A stretch of 26,398 bases of DNA from CAZOSF01 sp964582415 (GTDB lineage: Bacteria; Bacteroidota; Bacteroidia; Flavobacteriales; Flavobacteriaceae), in the NCBI GenBank assembly GCA_964582415.1, contig CAZOSF010000031.1, forward strand, positions 1 through 26,398. The letters run 5' to 3'. The notes under the pieces are model-generated. The model searched no databases. It was not told the DNA's origin and was given only the letters and a program-made list of their open reading frames with translations. Of the stretch, positions 7,229 to 14,547 are shown piece by piece (position 1 is the first letter of the stretch; every line of letters starts with the position of its first letter). The translations under genes were made by a program, and so were the position numbers.

Positions 7229-8758
7229 TTATTTAATCATTTTATTTAGGATTCCCAAAACCGATCGTATTACGGTGGGACTGGTTAATACTTTCTCTAG
7301 AGTGCTTTTGGAACTTCTTCGGGAACGACTGGGAGTGGATTTCCTTGATCGCGATACGGCTTCCCGTTCTTGCTTCGCTTTTTCTTTTAGTTCTTCTTCA
7401 TGTGCCTTTTCGATCTTTTCATTCAACATCTCATAAGCGCTTTCCCGGTCGATGGTTTCATTATATTTTGGGATTAAATGGGAAGCTTTTAAAAGTTGTT
7501 TCAATTCTCCCTCTTCCAATACATCCATCCTACTCATGGGAGCGCGCATCAAAGTGGCGGCAAGGGGAGTAGGGATACCTTTTTCATTCAAAGCCGTCAC
7601 CAAGGCCTCTCCAATTCCTAAGGACGTAAGCACTTCATCTGTTTTATAGTAATCAGACAATGGGTAGTTTTCGGCAGTCATTTTAATCGCTTTTCTATCC
7701 TTTGCTGTGAAAGCACGCAGGGCATGTTGAATTTTCAATCCTAACTGACTCAAAACAGCATCGGGTACGTCGGTAGGATTTTGGGTGACAAAATAAATGC
7801 CCACCCCTTTAGAACGAATAAGCTTTACGATGCTTTCGATTTGATCGAGAAGGGCATCACTTGCTTCTTTGAATATCAAATGGGCTTCGTCTATGAATAT
7901 CACCAATTCTGGACGGTCGCTGTCACCTTGCTCGGGAAATGTTGCATAAATCTCTGCAAGTAGACAGAGCATGAAAGTTGAGAACAACTTAGGACGATCT
8001 TGGATATCGGTAAGTCGAACGATGTTGATATACCCTTTCCCTTCACTATCTATGCGAAGCAAGTCATCGGTATCAAAGGAACGCTCTCCAAAGAACACAT
8101 CACCACCTTGCTGTTCCAGCTCTACGATCTTACGGATAATCGCACCTGAAGTAGCTGGAGAGATGCGTCCGTAGTCCTGTTGAATATCCTCTTTGCCCTC
8201 ATTGGAAGCATATTGAACGATCTTCTTCAGATCGTTTAAATCCAATAACGGCAATTTATTATCATCGCAATATTTAAATAGAATCGCTAAAACTCCCGCT
8301 TGGGCTTCCGAAAGATCCAAAATTCGCGAAACCAGAACCGGTCCGAACTCGCTCACGGTGGCTCGTAGTCGAACCCCTTGCTGCTCGGAAAGGCTTAAAA
8401 TTTCAACCGGGAATTTCTTGGGCTCAAAAGGAATTCCAATTTGGGCATGACGTTCGTCGATTTTGGGATGTCCTGGGCTGGGCATGGCAATACCACTCAG
8501 GTCACCTTTCATATCCATCAATAAAACGGGAACGCCTTTGTCGGAAAGATTTTCAGCAAGTACCTGCAAAGATTTCGTTTTTCCAGTTCCCGTAGCACCA
8601 GCAATCAAACCATGTCGGTTCATGGTTTTTAGGGGTACCTTGACAAAAGCATTTGTGATGGTTTCTCCCTCCAGTTGGGCCGCGCCCAAAATGATGGCCT
8701 CTCCTTTGGTGGCATTTCCTGCGTTGATATAATCGAAGAATTCCTGTCTGTCTCCCAT
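7229..8758 (-). CDS. HerA-like P-loop ATPase (DUF853 family)
   Basis: A 509-residue ATPase of the HerA/FtsK superfamily, DUF853 group (PF05872), annotated in many genomes as helicase HerA-like or YjgR-like. Visible elements are the lead-in NRHGLIAGATGTGKTKSLQ with Walker A GATGTGKT (54-61), MDMKGDLSGIA (81-91), Walker B LVIFIDEAHL (285-294), and a sensor-like YFVTQNPTDVPDAVLSQLGLKIQHALRAF segment beyond it. The C-terminus carries a charged helix (about 438-464), then a Ser/Arg-rich stretch (SRSRKSTPSRSRRSSKS). HerA proteins are hexameric DNA or protein pumps, but DUF853 members have no firmly established role, and no nurA is adjacent. The ATG at 8758 is normal. The gene is divergent from queE (103 bases apart) and followed after six bases by a lipoprotein gene. 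Confidence 0.92.
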   Translation of the reverse strand: MGDRQEFFDYINAGNATKGEAIILGAAQLEGETITNAFVKVPLKTMNRHGLIAGATGTGKTKSLQVLAENLSDKGVPVLLMDMKGDLSGIAMPSPGHPKIDERHAQIGIPFEPKKFPVEILSLSEQQGVRLRATVSEFGPVLVSRILDLSEAQAGVLAILFKYCDDNKLPLLDLNDLKKIVQYASNEGKEDIQQDYGRISPATSGAIIRKIVELEQQGGDVFFGERSFDTDDLLRIDSEGKGYINIVRLTDIQDRPKLFSTFMLCLLAEIYATFPEQGDSDRPELVIFIDEAHLIFKEASDALLDQIESIVKLIRSKGVGIYFVTQNPTDVPDAVLSQLGLKIQHALRAFTAKDRKAIKMTAENYPLSDYYKTDEVLTSLGIGEALVTALNEKGIPTPLAATLMRAPMSRMDVLEEGELKQLLKASHLIPKYNETIDRESAYEMLNEKIEKAHEEELKEKAKQEREAVSRSRKSTPSRSRRSSKSTLEKVLTSPTVIRSVLGILNKMIK

Positions 8759-8849
8759 ATCCTAAAATTTGCATAAAAATAGCAATTGTTGGGCTGCTAC
8801 TGAAATATTCATCCGCCTATTTTTTTAAGTGATTGCTTGAATTTAAGCG

Positions 8850-8857
8850 TATCTTTG
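8850..8857 (+). promoter_or_regulatory. -7 element directly before queE
   Basis: TATCTTTG matches TAnnTTTG exactly and is followed by C, as in other promoters here. Only four bases separate it from the queE ATG. No TTTG was found at the expected 19-21 base distance; the nearest TTG is 14 bases upstream. Confidence 0.5.
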
Positions 8858-8861
8858 CGGC

Positions 8862-9491
8862 ATGGATAAAACGGTTCAGGAATTGGTGGATTTAGGGGAG
8901 ATGCTTCCCCTTATGGAAGAATTTTATACCCTACAGGGAGAAGGCTATCATAAGGGTACGGCAGCTTACTTTATCCGAGTGGGCGGCTGTGATGTTGGGT
9001 GTCATTGGTGTGATGTGAAAGAGAGTTGGAATCCAGCCATTCATCCTGCAACTCCCATTGATACTATTGTAGCGAATGCGGTCCGCCATTCAAAAACCAT
9101 TGTGGTAACAGGGGGTGAACCGCTAATGTGGAACATGGAACCCCTCACAAGAGGACTTAAGGAGCAAGGATTGGCTACGCATATTGAAACTTCAGGGGCA
9201 TATCCACTCACGGGAATTTGGGATTGGATTTGTTTATCTCCCAAAAAACGGAAATTGCCTCAAGAAGCGATTTATAAGAAAGCCCACGAACTGAAAGTGA
9301 TTGTTTATAACAAAGATGATTTTCGATTTGCCGAAGAACAGGCTGTAAAGGTGGGCCCTGAATGTAAGCTATATCTTCAGCCGGAATGGAGTAGAAGGGA
9401 AGAAGTGGTGCCGCTTATCGTTGATTTTGTGATGCAGCATCCTAAATGGATTGTTTCCCTACAAACCCATAAATATCTGAATATCCCATAA
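8862..9491 (+). CDS. queE: 7-carboxy-7-deazaguanine synthase (radical SAM)
   Basis: QueE uses a [4Fe-4S] cluster and S-adenosylmethionine to contract 6-carboxy-5,6,7,8-tetrahydropterin to 7-carboxy-7-deazaguanine, the precursor of preQ0 and queuosine in tRNA. The 209-residue protein has the radical-SAM cluster motif CX3CX2C as C43, C47 and C50 (GGCDVGCHWCD), preceded by FYTLQGEG, a family hallmark. VVTGGEPL, then THIETSG and SLQTHKYLNIP at the C-terminus, are also typical. The true start is supported by the promoter-like element just upstream and by the similar length of homologues. No other queuosine genes are in the window, but folE at 24224-23547 makes the pterin that feeds this pathway through QueD. 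Confidence 0.96.
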   Translation: MDKTVQELVDLGEMLPLMEEFYTLQGEGYHKGTAAYFIRVGGCDVGCHWCDVKESWNPAIHPATPIDTIVANAVRHSKTIVVTGGEPLMWNMEPLTRGLKEQGLATHIETSGAYPLTGIWDWICLSPKKRKLPQEAIYKKAHELKVIVYNKDDFRFAEEQAVKVGPECKLYLQPEWSRREEVVPLIVDFVMQHPKWIVSLQTHKYLNIP

Positions 9492-9493
9492 AA

Positions 9494-9516
9494 AAAGCCG
9501 AAACATGTCCGGCTTT
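9494..9516. terminator. Terminator between convergent queE and DUF2911 gene
   Basis: AAAGCCG (9494-9500) pairs with CGGCTTT (9510-9516) around a nine-base loop. On the minus strand the stem is followed by six T (as TTTTTTAT), a good intrinsic terminator for the DUF2911 gene. On the plus strand only three T follow the stem directly, with a looser TTTT further on. It starts three bases after the queE stop codon. Confidence 0.8.
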
Positions 9517-9536
9517 GTCATTTTATATCAGGTAGG

Positions 9537-10085
9537 TTACATTTTCGTAAATGGAACGGCAATGCGAACATTCCCCCATCCTAGGTGCATATCTACGCCA
9601 TCATCGGTGCCTTCAAAGGTAATGGAGAATGCTTCCAAAGCATCTTCTGAGGTTTGAACAGGCACTGTAATACGAGCTACATCATTATCTTGATTGTAAA
9701 AATAGGCCCCCCAAACGTTCAAATCAGAAGAGATAATGGCCGTCCATTCTTTTTCACCAGGAACTGTGTAAAAGGTATATGTACCCGCCTTTACTGAGGT
9801 ATCTCCCAATTTCATGTCTTTGTAAAGGGTAAGTTCACAAGCTTCATTGGCTCCAGTACGCCAAACTTTTCCGTTGGGAGCAAGTTTGCCTAGATCCCGT
9901 CCTTTCAGTTGAGGACGGCTATAAACAATCTTAATTTCCTTCAACGAGTTTTTATAGTCGCTTGGGTAGGACGCTACGTCCATCGGACTAACATCCATTT
10001 TAGGAAATTCCTGGGCGTAGGATTTTTGTTGTCCAGCAAAGGTTAAGGCAAGCGCAAATGCAAAAAACAAAAGGTATTTTTTCAT
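9537..10085 (-). CDS. Secreted DUF2911 family protein
   Basis: A 182-residue periplasmic or secreted protein of the DUF2911 family (PF11138), common in Bacteroidota and of unknown function. It has a signal peptide (MKKYLLFF then a hydrophobic core) with probable cleavage after SYA (24). The family signatures are visible in the mature part: VYSRPQLKGRDLG, then GKVWRTGANEACELTLYKDMKLGDTSVKAGTYTFYTVPG, and WGAYFYNQDNDVARITVPVQ. These suggest a compact beta-sandwich. It is transcribed towards queE, with a shared hairpin terminator between them. No promoter of the TAnnTTTG type is visible on the minus strand before it. Sure of the family, not of the role. Confidence 0.93.
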   Translation of the reverse strand: MKKYLLFFAFALALTFAGQQKSYAQEFPKMDVSPMDVASYPSDYKNSLKEIKIVYSRPQLKGRDLGKLAPNGKVWRTGANEACELTLYKDMKLGDTSVKAGTYTFYTVPGEKEWTAIISSDLNVWGAYFYNQDNDVARITVPVQTSEDALEAFSITFEGTDDGVDMHLGWGNVRIAVPFTKM

Positions 10086-10258
10086 AACAGATTTTTTAAA
10101 TTAAATAAGACAATTGGACTCTAAAAGTACTATAAATTTTTGAAAGCCAATGCTTGGTGTTTGGCAATGGAAATTTTCCATTTTCGCCCGAAAAATAAAA
10201 GTTGAATGAAAATGTATGAAATCCCCTCTTTTTTTCACAAATTTTGTTGATAACTTAA

Positions 10259-10279
10259 GGTTTCCAAACGTTGGAAACC
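10259..10279. promoter_or_regulatory. 21-bp palindrome upstream of gyrB
   Basis: GGTTTCCAA and TTGGAAACC form a perfect nine-base inverted repeat around ACG, and TTAA repeats on both outer sides with one extra C on the right arm. It ends 23 bases before the gyrB -7 element at 10303. There is no T run after it on either strand, so it is not a normal intrinsic terminator. Operator is an inference from position and symmetry. Confidence 0.45.
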
Positions 10280-10302
10280 CTTAAATTCATTGGGGATTTG
10301 GT

Positions 10303-10310
10303 TATATTTG
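10303..10310 (+). promoter_or_regulatory. Likely -7 element of gyrB
   Basis: TATATTTG matches TAnnTTTG exactly and lies 40 bases before the gyrB ATG. No clear TTTG was found at the expected upstream distance. The palindrome at 10259-10279 lies just upstream. Confidence 0.5.
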
Positions 10311-10350
10311 TTCGTTAGCCAATTAATACTTGTAAACAACCTATTTTCAT

Positions 10351-12291
10351 ATGAGTGAAGAAAAGAAAAAGGCGAATTATGGTGCCGATAATATTCAGGC
10401 GCTGGAAGGAATGGAGCACGTTAGAATGCGTCCATCTATGTATATCGGTGACGTGGGTGTTCGCGGGCTGCATCATTTGGTATATGAAGTAGTCGATAAC
10501 TCCATCGATGAGGCTATGGCAGGATACTGCGATACCATCGATGTGGTCATCAATGAGGATAATTCGATTTCCGTTAAAGATAATGGTCGTGGTATCCCCG
10601 TGGATATCCATAAAAAGGAAGGAGTGTCTGCCCTAGAAGTGGTAATGACCAAGATTGGAGCTGGAGGTAAATTTGATAAAGATTCCTATAAAGTTTCCGG
10701 AGGGCTTCACGGTGTTGGGGTAAGTTGTGTGAACGCACTTTCAGAACACCTTAAGGCAACCGTATATCGAGATGGAAAAGTTTGGGAACAAGAATACGAA
10801 AGAGGGAAATCCATGTATCCTGTTAAGACGGTTGGGGAAACCACCGATCGAGGTACCATGGTTACCTTTAAGCCAGACTATGAAATCTTTAAGCAAACCC
10901 TGGAATACAATTACGACACACTTGCGAGTAGATTGCGAGAGCTTGCGTTTTTGAATAAAGGGATCAAGATTTCCTTGACCGATCGCCGGGAAACGGATGA
11001 TAAAGGAGCGTTCGTTAAAGAAGATTTTTATAGTGAGGAAGGATTGAAGGAGTTCATCCGATTCTTGGATGGTAACAGGGAGCCATTGATTGCGGATGTA
11101 ATTTCTATGGAAGGTGAAAAGATGGATATTCCTGTGGAGGTCGCGATGATTTACAATACTTCCTACAATGAGAATCTTCACAGCTACGTAAACAATATCA
11201 ATACCCATGAGGGTGGAACCCACCTCAGCGGGTTTCGAGCTGGATTGACGCGTACTTTGAAGAAGTATGCAGATGCTTCAGGGATGTTGGATAAATTGAA
11301 ATTCGAGATTTCTGGAGATGACTTCCGTGAAGGGCTTACGGCCATCGTTTCAGTAAAAGTGGCAGAACCTCAATTCGAAGGACAGACCAAAACCAAACTT
11401 GGAAACCGGGAAGTAACTGCAGCAGTGAGTCAAGCAGTTTCGGAAATGTTGGAGAATTATTTGGAAGAACATCCAAATGATGCAAAAACCATTGTACAGA
11501 AAGTGATTCTTGCTGCACAAGCACGTCATGCCGCACGGAAGGCTCGCGAAATGGTACAGCGAAAAACCGTGATGGGCGGCGCTGGTCTTCCTGGAAAACT
11601 ATCCGATTGCTCTGAACAGGACCCGGCCAAATGCGAAGTATTCCTAGTGGAGGGAGATTCTGCGGGTGGGACTGCCAAGCAAGGACGCGATCGAAACTTC
11701 CAAGCCATTCTTCCTCTGAGAGGTAAAATTCTCAATGTTGAAAAGGCGATGCAGCACAAGGTTTTCGAAAATGAAGAAATTCGAAACATCTTTACCGCGC
11801 TTGGTGTAACCATAGGAACCGAAGAGGATAGCAAAGCCCTGAACATGGAAAAATTACGCTATCACAAAATCGTGATCATGTGTGATGCCGATGTGGATGG
11901 TAGCCACATTGCCACGTTGATTCTTACGTTCTTTTTCCGCTATATGAGGGAATTAATAGAAGCAGGTTATGTTTACATTGCCACACCACCACTTTATTTG
12001 GTGAAAAAGGGTAATAAAAAATCCTATGCTTGGAATGACAAAGAGCGGGATTCACTGAACCAAGAATTTGGAGGTAGCGCTACCATTCAGCGTTACAAAG
12101 GTCTTGGTGAGATGAACGCGGAACAGTTGTGGGAAACCACCATGAATCCAGAATACCGCACATTGCGGCGGGTGACCATTGAAAATGGTACGGAAGCAGA
12201 TCGCATCTTTAGTATGTTGATGGGAGATGAGGTGCCTCCTCGAAGGGAATTTATCGAGAAGAATGCGGTTTATGCAAATATCGATGCCTAA
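10351..12291 (+). CDS. gyrB: DNA gyrase subunit B
   Basis: GyrB is the ATPase subunit of DNA gyrase; with GyrA it introduces negative supercoils ahead of replication and transcription. The 646-residue protein has the GHKL ATPase site: VVDNSIDEA (Glu46 as the catalytic base, Asn50 for Mg2+), DNGRG (77-81) and GGLHGVGVS (117-125). The TOPRIM domain follows with VEGDSAGG (433-440) and DADVDG (512-517), and the tail has QRYKGLGEMN with the NPEYRTLRRV end. The N-terminus MSEEKKKANYGADNIQALEGMEHVRMRPSMYIGD is typical. Length and QRYKGLGEMN favour GyrB over ParE. A terminator follows 16 bases after the stop, so it is probably transcribed alone. Confidence 0.97.
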   Translation: MSEEKKKANYGADNIQALEGMEHVRMRPSMYIGDVGVRGLHHLVYEVVDNSIDEAMAGYCDTIDVVINEDNSISVKDNGRGIPVDIHKKEGVSALEVVMTKIGAGGKFDKDSYKVSGGLHGVGVSCVNALSEHLKATVYRDGKVWEQEYERGKSMYPVKTVGETTDRGTMVTFKPDYEIFKQTLEYNYDTLASRLRELAFLNKGIKISLTDRRETDDKGAFVKEDFYSEEGLKEFIRFLDGNREPLIADVISMEGEKMDIPVEVAMIYNTSYNENLHSYVNNINTHEGGTHLSGFRAGLTRTLKKYADASGMLDKLKFEISGDDFREGLTAIVSVKVAEPQFEGQTKTKLGNREVTAAVSQAVSEMLENYLEEHPNDAKTIVQKVILAAQARHAARKAREMVQRKTVMGGAGLPGKLSDCSEQDPAKCEVFLVEGDSAGGTAKQGRDRNFQAILPLRGKILNVEKAMQHKVFENEEIRNIFTALGVTIGTEEDSKALNMEKLRYHKIVIMCDADVDGSHIATLILTFFFRYMRELIEAGYVYIATPPLYLVKKGNKKSYAWNDKERDSLNQEFGGSATIQRYKGLGEMNAEQLWETTMNPEYRTLRRVTIENGTEADRIFSMLMGDEVPPRREFIEKNAVYANIDA

Positions 12292-12307
12292 TTAGAATAA
12301 TCTATTG

Positions 12308-12332
12308 AAAAACCCCGTTTTGCGGGGTTTTT
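12308..12332 (+). terminator. Intrinsic terminator after gyrB
   Basis: AACCCCG pairs with CGGGGTT around TTTTG, with A5 upstream and a run of T (six) downstream. It begins 16 bases after the gyrB stop and is a textbook terminator. Only 39 bases separate its end from the next ATG at 12373. Confidence 0.9.
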
Positions 12333-12372
12333 TATTTATCAAAAAACCAACTAACCAACAAAAATTCTATCC

Positions 12373-13419
12373 ATGAAATTCAAAGCACTGTTACTTCTTT
12401 TTCTAGCCCAAACAACCTTGCAAGCACAAGAATTGGAAAGTATTCTCCTTGCAGCGGGTGATGCCGAAAAGCTCACACAAGCATACATTGAACCTGCTCT
12501 AAAAGGGGTTGTATATAGCATGAACGATGGGTGGTACACCACGGGTAAAACTCATAAACTCTTTGGATTTGACATTACTATTGGTGCAAATCTAGCTTTG
12601 GTACCCAATGCAGATAAAACCTTCTTGTTCCGCACATCAGAGTATAACTTTGTGTCTTCTCAAATCGGAGATTCTGAAAAGGTTTCAACTATTTTAGGGG
12701 ATGACGAAGATGGAACTATTTTCGATGTGAGAGTACCCGTAGGGGATGGTACTTTTAAAGTAGCCGAATTCGAAATGCCTGGGGGTATTGGGGCAGATTT
12801 TCCACTGAGCGGAGTGCCCTCTCCCATGATACAACTAGGATTTGGATTACCAACAAAAACGGATTTCAAATTACGTCTTTTACCCAATATCGGAGTGGAT
12901 GATAAAGTGAAGAATTTTCTTATTGGCCTTGGTCTGCAGCACGATATTAGTCAGTACATCCCAGGATTGGACGATTCCCCTTTTAGCCTCAGTGCACTGT
13001 TGGCCTATGGCCATACCAAAGTAACGTATCAAATAGACGACACAGATGCGTTGGACGATGTGGAGGTGGTGAATGGTGAGGGCGTGTTTAAATTGAATAC
13101 CCTGTCGGTTCAAGCCATTGGCTCTGTGGATTTGGCAATAGTAGATTTCTTCGCCTCTGTAGGTTTTGGAAGGGGGGGTAGCAAACTGGAATTGAATGGT
13201 GATTATACCCTCACGTACGATTTAGAAGATGCCAATGGAAACTATTTAGGGCAACTTAGCGAAACGATTTCCGATCCATTACAATTCGATGCAAATGTTA
13301 GCAGTCTCCGCCTTGGTGCTGGAGTTCGGTTGAACCTATCCATTTTCAAGATTTTTGCTTCCTATACCTTACAAGAATATAGCAATATTTCGGCGGGTAT
13401 CGCCTTTAGCGTACGATAG
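12373..13419 (+). CDS. Secreted DUF6588 family protein
   Basis: A 348-residue protein with a signal peptide (MKFKALLLLFLAQTTLQA, probable cleavage after residue 18). The start of the mature part, LESILLAAGDAEKLTQAYIEPALKG, followed by NDGWYTTGKTHKLFGFDITIGANLALVP, matches the DUF6588 family of Bacteroidota as I know it. Alternating beta-like segments and a C-terminal half ending in ISAGIAFSVR suggest an outer-membrane or periplasmic beta-barrel-like fold. Function is unknown. It is separated from gyrB by a strong terminator, and no TAnnTTTG promoter fits in the remaining 40 bases, so how it is transcribed is unclear. mdh follows after 141 bases. Confidence 0.85.
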   Translation: MKFKALLLLFLAQTTLQAQELESILLAAGDAEKLTQAYIEPALKGVVYSMNDGWYTTGKTHKLFGFDITIGANLALVPNADKTFLFRTSEYNFVSSQIGDSEKVSTILGDDEDGTIFDVRVPVGDGTFKVAEFEMPGGIGADFPLSGVPSPMIQLGFGLPTKTDFKLRLLPNIGVDDKVKNFLIGLGLQHDISQYIPGLDDSPFSLSALLAYGHTKVTYQIDDTDALDDVEVVNGEGVFKLNTLSVQAIGSVDLAIVDFFASVGFGRGGSKLELNGDYTLTYDLEDANGNYLGQLSETISDPLQFDANVSSLRLGAGVRLNLSIFKIFASYTLQEYSNISAGIAFSVR

Positions 13420-13494
13420 ATTCATTGGGCTGTTGTCAAATTGCAACCTAAAGATTTAATACTTTCTTAAGTAGGAGGTGTGTTTATAAAATAG

Positions 13495-13502
13495 TAATTT
13501 TG
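13495..13502 (+). promoter_or_regulatory. Likely -7 element of mdh
   Basis: TAATTTTG matches TAnnTTTG exactly and is followed by C. It lies 58 bases before the mdh ATG. No TTTG is visible at the usual distance upstream, so the call rests on one element. Confidence 0.4.
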
Positions 13503-13560
13503 CACTGCTGTAGAATACAGAGAATTAAAACCAATTTTTAATCTAAAATAGTTTAAGATA

Positions 13561-14487
13561 ATGAAAGTTACTGTTGTGGGTGCAGGTGCGGTAGGTGCGA
13601 GTTGTGCCGAGTACATTGCCATTAAAGATTTTGCCAGCGAGGTGGTATTGTTGGACATTAAAGAAGGATATGCAGAAGGGAAAGCAATGGATTTGATGCA
13701 GACGGCTTCCTTGAATGGATTTGATACCAAAATTACCGGCACAACCAATGATTACTCCAAAACCGCGGGAAGTGATATTTGTGTTATTACCTCCGGAATC
13801 CCAAGAAAACCTGGAATGACCCGTGAAGAATTAATCGGAATCAATGCGGGGATTGTAAAAACAGTAGTAACGAATCTGATTGAGCATTCACCCAATACTA
13901 TTCTTATTGTGGTGAGTAACCCTATGGATACCATGACGTATCTAACACATAAAGCCACAGGACTCCCTAAAAATCGTATTATCGGTATGGGTGGTGCATT
14001 GGACAGTGCCCGTTTTAAATACCGATTAGCAGAGGCCCTAGGAGCTCCTATCAGTGATGTAGATGGCATGGTAATAGGTGGGCATAGCGATACCGGAATG
14101 GTGCCTCTTACACGTTTGGCGACCCGAAACTCGGTGCCAGTTTCTAAATTCATGTCCGAGGAGCGTCTGGAACAAGTGAAAGAGGATACAAAAGTAGGAG
14201 GGGCAACTCTTACAAAACTATTGGGAACTTCGGCATGGTATGCACCAGGAGCGGCTGTCTCAGCCTTGGTACAAGCGATTGCATGTGACCAGAAAAAGAT
14301 GTTCCCTTGCTCTGCACTTTTGGAAGGGGAATACGATTTGGATGATATTTGTATCGGCGTGCCCGTAATTCTAGGACGTAATGGAATTGAAGAAATCGTT
14401 TCCATCGAGCTTACTGAAGCTGAAAAAGCACATATGCAAGAAAGCGCCATCGGTGTTCGTAACACAAACGCACTTTTGGATGCGTAA
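13561..14487 (+). CDS. mdh: Malate dehydrogenase (NAD-dependent)
   Basis: Mdh oxidises malate to oxaloacetate with NAD in the tricarboxylic acid cycle. The 308-residue protein belongs to the LDH-like malate dehydrogenase group. The nucleotide site is GAGAVG (7-12), and Asp32 at the end of strand 2 favours NAD over NADP. Substrate-binding residues are Arg82 and Arg88 (GIPRKPGMTREEL), Asn120 (VSNPMD) and Arg151 (GGALDSARFKYRLA); the catalytic pair is Asp148 and His175 (GGHSD). Asn and Arg at these positions and Met86 fit malate rather than lactate. The ATG follows an A-rich leader, and a hairpin terminator comes 12 bases after the stop codon. It is transcribed towards the reductase gene on the opposite strand. 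Confidence 0.97.
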   Translation: MKVTVVGAGAVGASCAEYIAIKDFASEVVLLDIKEGYAEGKAMDLMQTASLNGFDTKITGTTNDYSKTAGSDICVITSGIPRKPGMTREELIGINAGIVKTVVTNLIEHSPNTILIVVSNPMDTMTYLTHKATGLPKNRIIGMGGALDSARFKYRLAEALGAPISDVDGMVIGGHSDTGMVPLTRLATRNSVPVSKFMSEERLEQVKEDTKVGGATLTKLLGTSAWYAPGAAVSALVQAIACDQKKMFPCSALLEGEYDLDDICIGVPVILGRNGIEEIVSIELTEAEKAHMQESAIGVRNTNALLDA

Positions 14488-14499
14488 TAAAAAACGGAT

Positions 14500-14530
14500 A
14501 AAAAAAGCCGCTCATTGAGCGGCTTTTTTT
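14500..14530. terminator. Bidirectional terminator between mdh and nrdJ
   Basis: GCCGCTC (14507-14513) pairs perfectly with GAGCGGC (14517-14523) around ATT, with A7 before and T7 after. Both strands give a strong stem followed by seven T, so it can end both the mdh and the nrdJ transcripts. The nrdJ stop is at 14548. Confidence 0.92.
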
Positions 14531-14547
14531 ATGTTCAGAAGTGAGAT

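Noticed and set aside
7143..7436. Plus-strand open frames opposite the HerA-like gene and lipoprotein
   Set aside because: They sit opposite well-supported coding sequence and show Ser/Phe/Leu-rich shadow composition.
10351..12291. Possibility that this gene is parE rather than gyrB
   Set aside because: The length of 646 residues, QRYKGLGEMN and the N-terminal sequence fit GyrB of Bacteroidota better; no parC is adjacent.
13752..14465. 237-codon open frame on the minus strand opposite mdh
   Set aside because: Contained in mdh, with Ser/Pro/Ile-rich composition typical of antisense frames and no recognisable motif.
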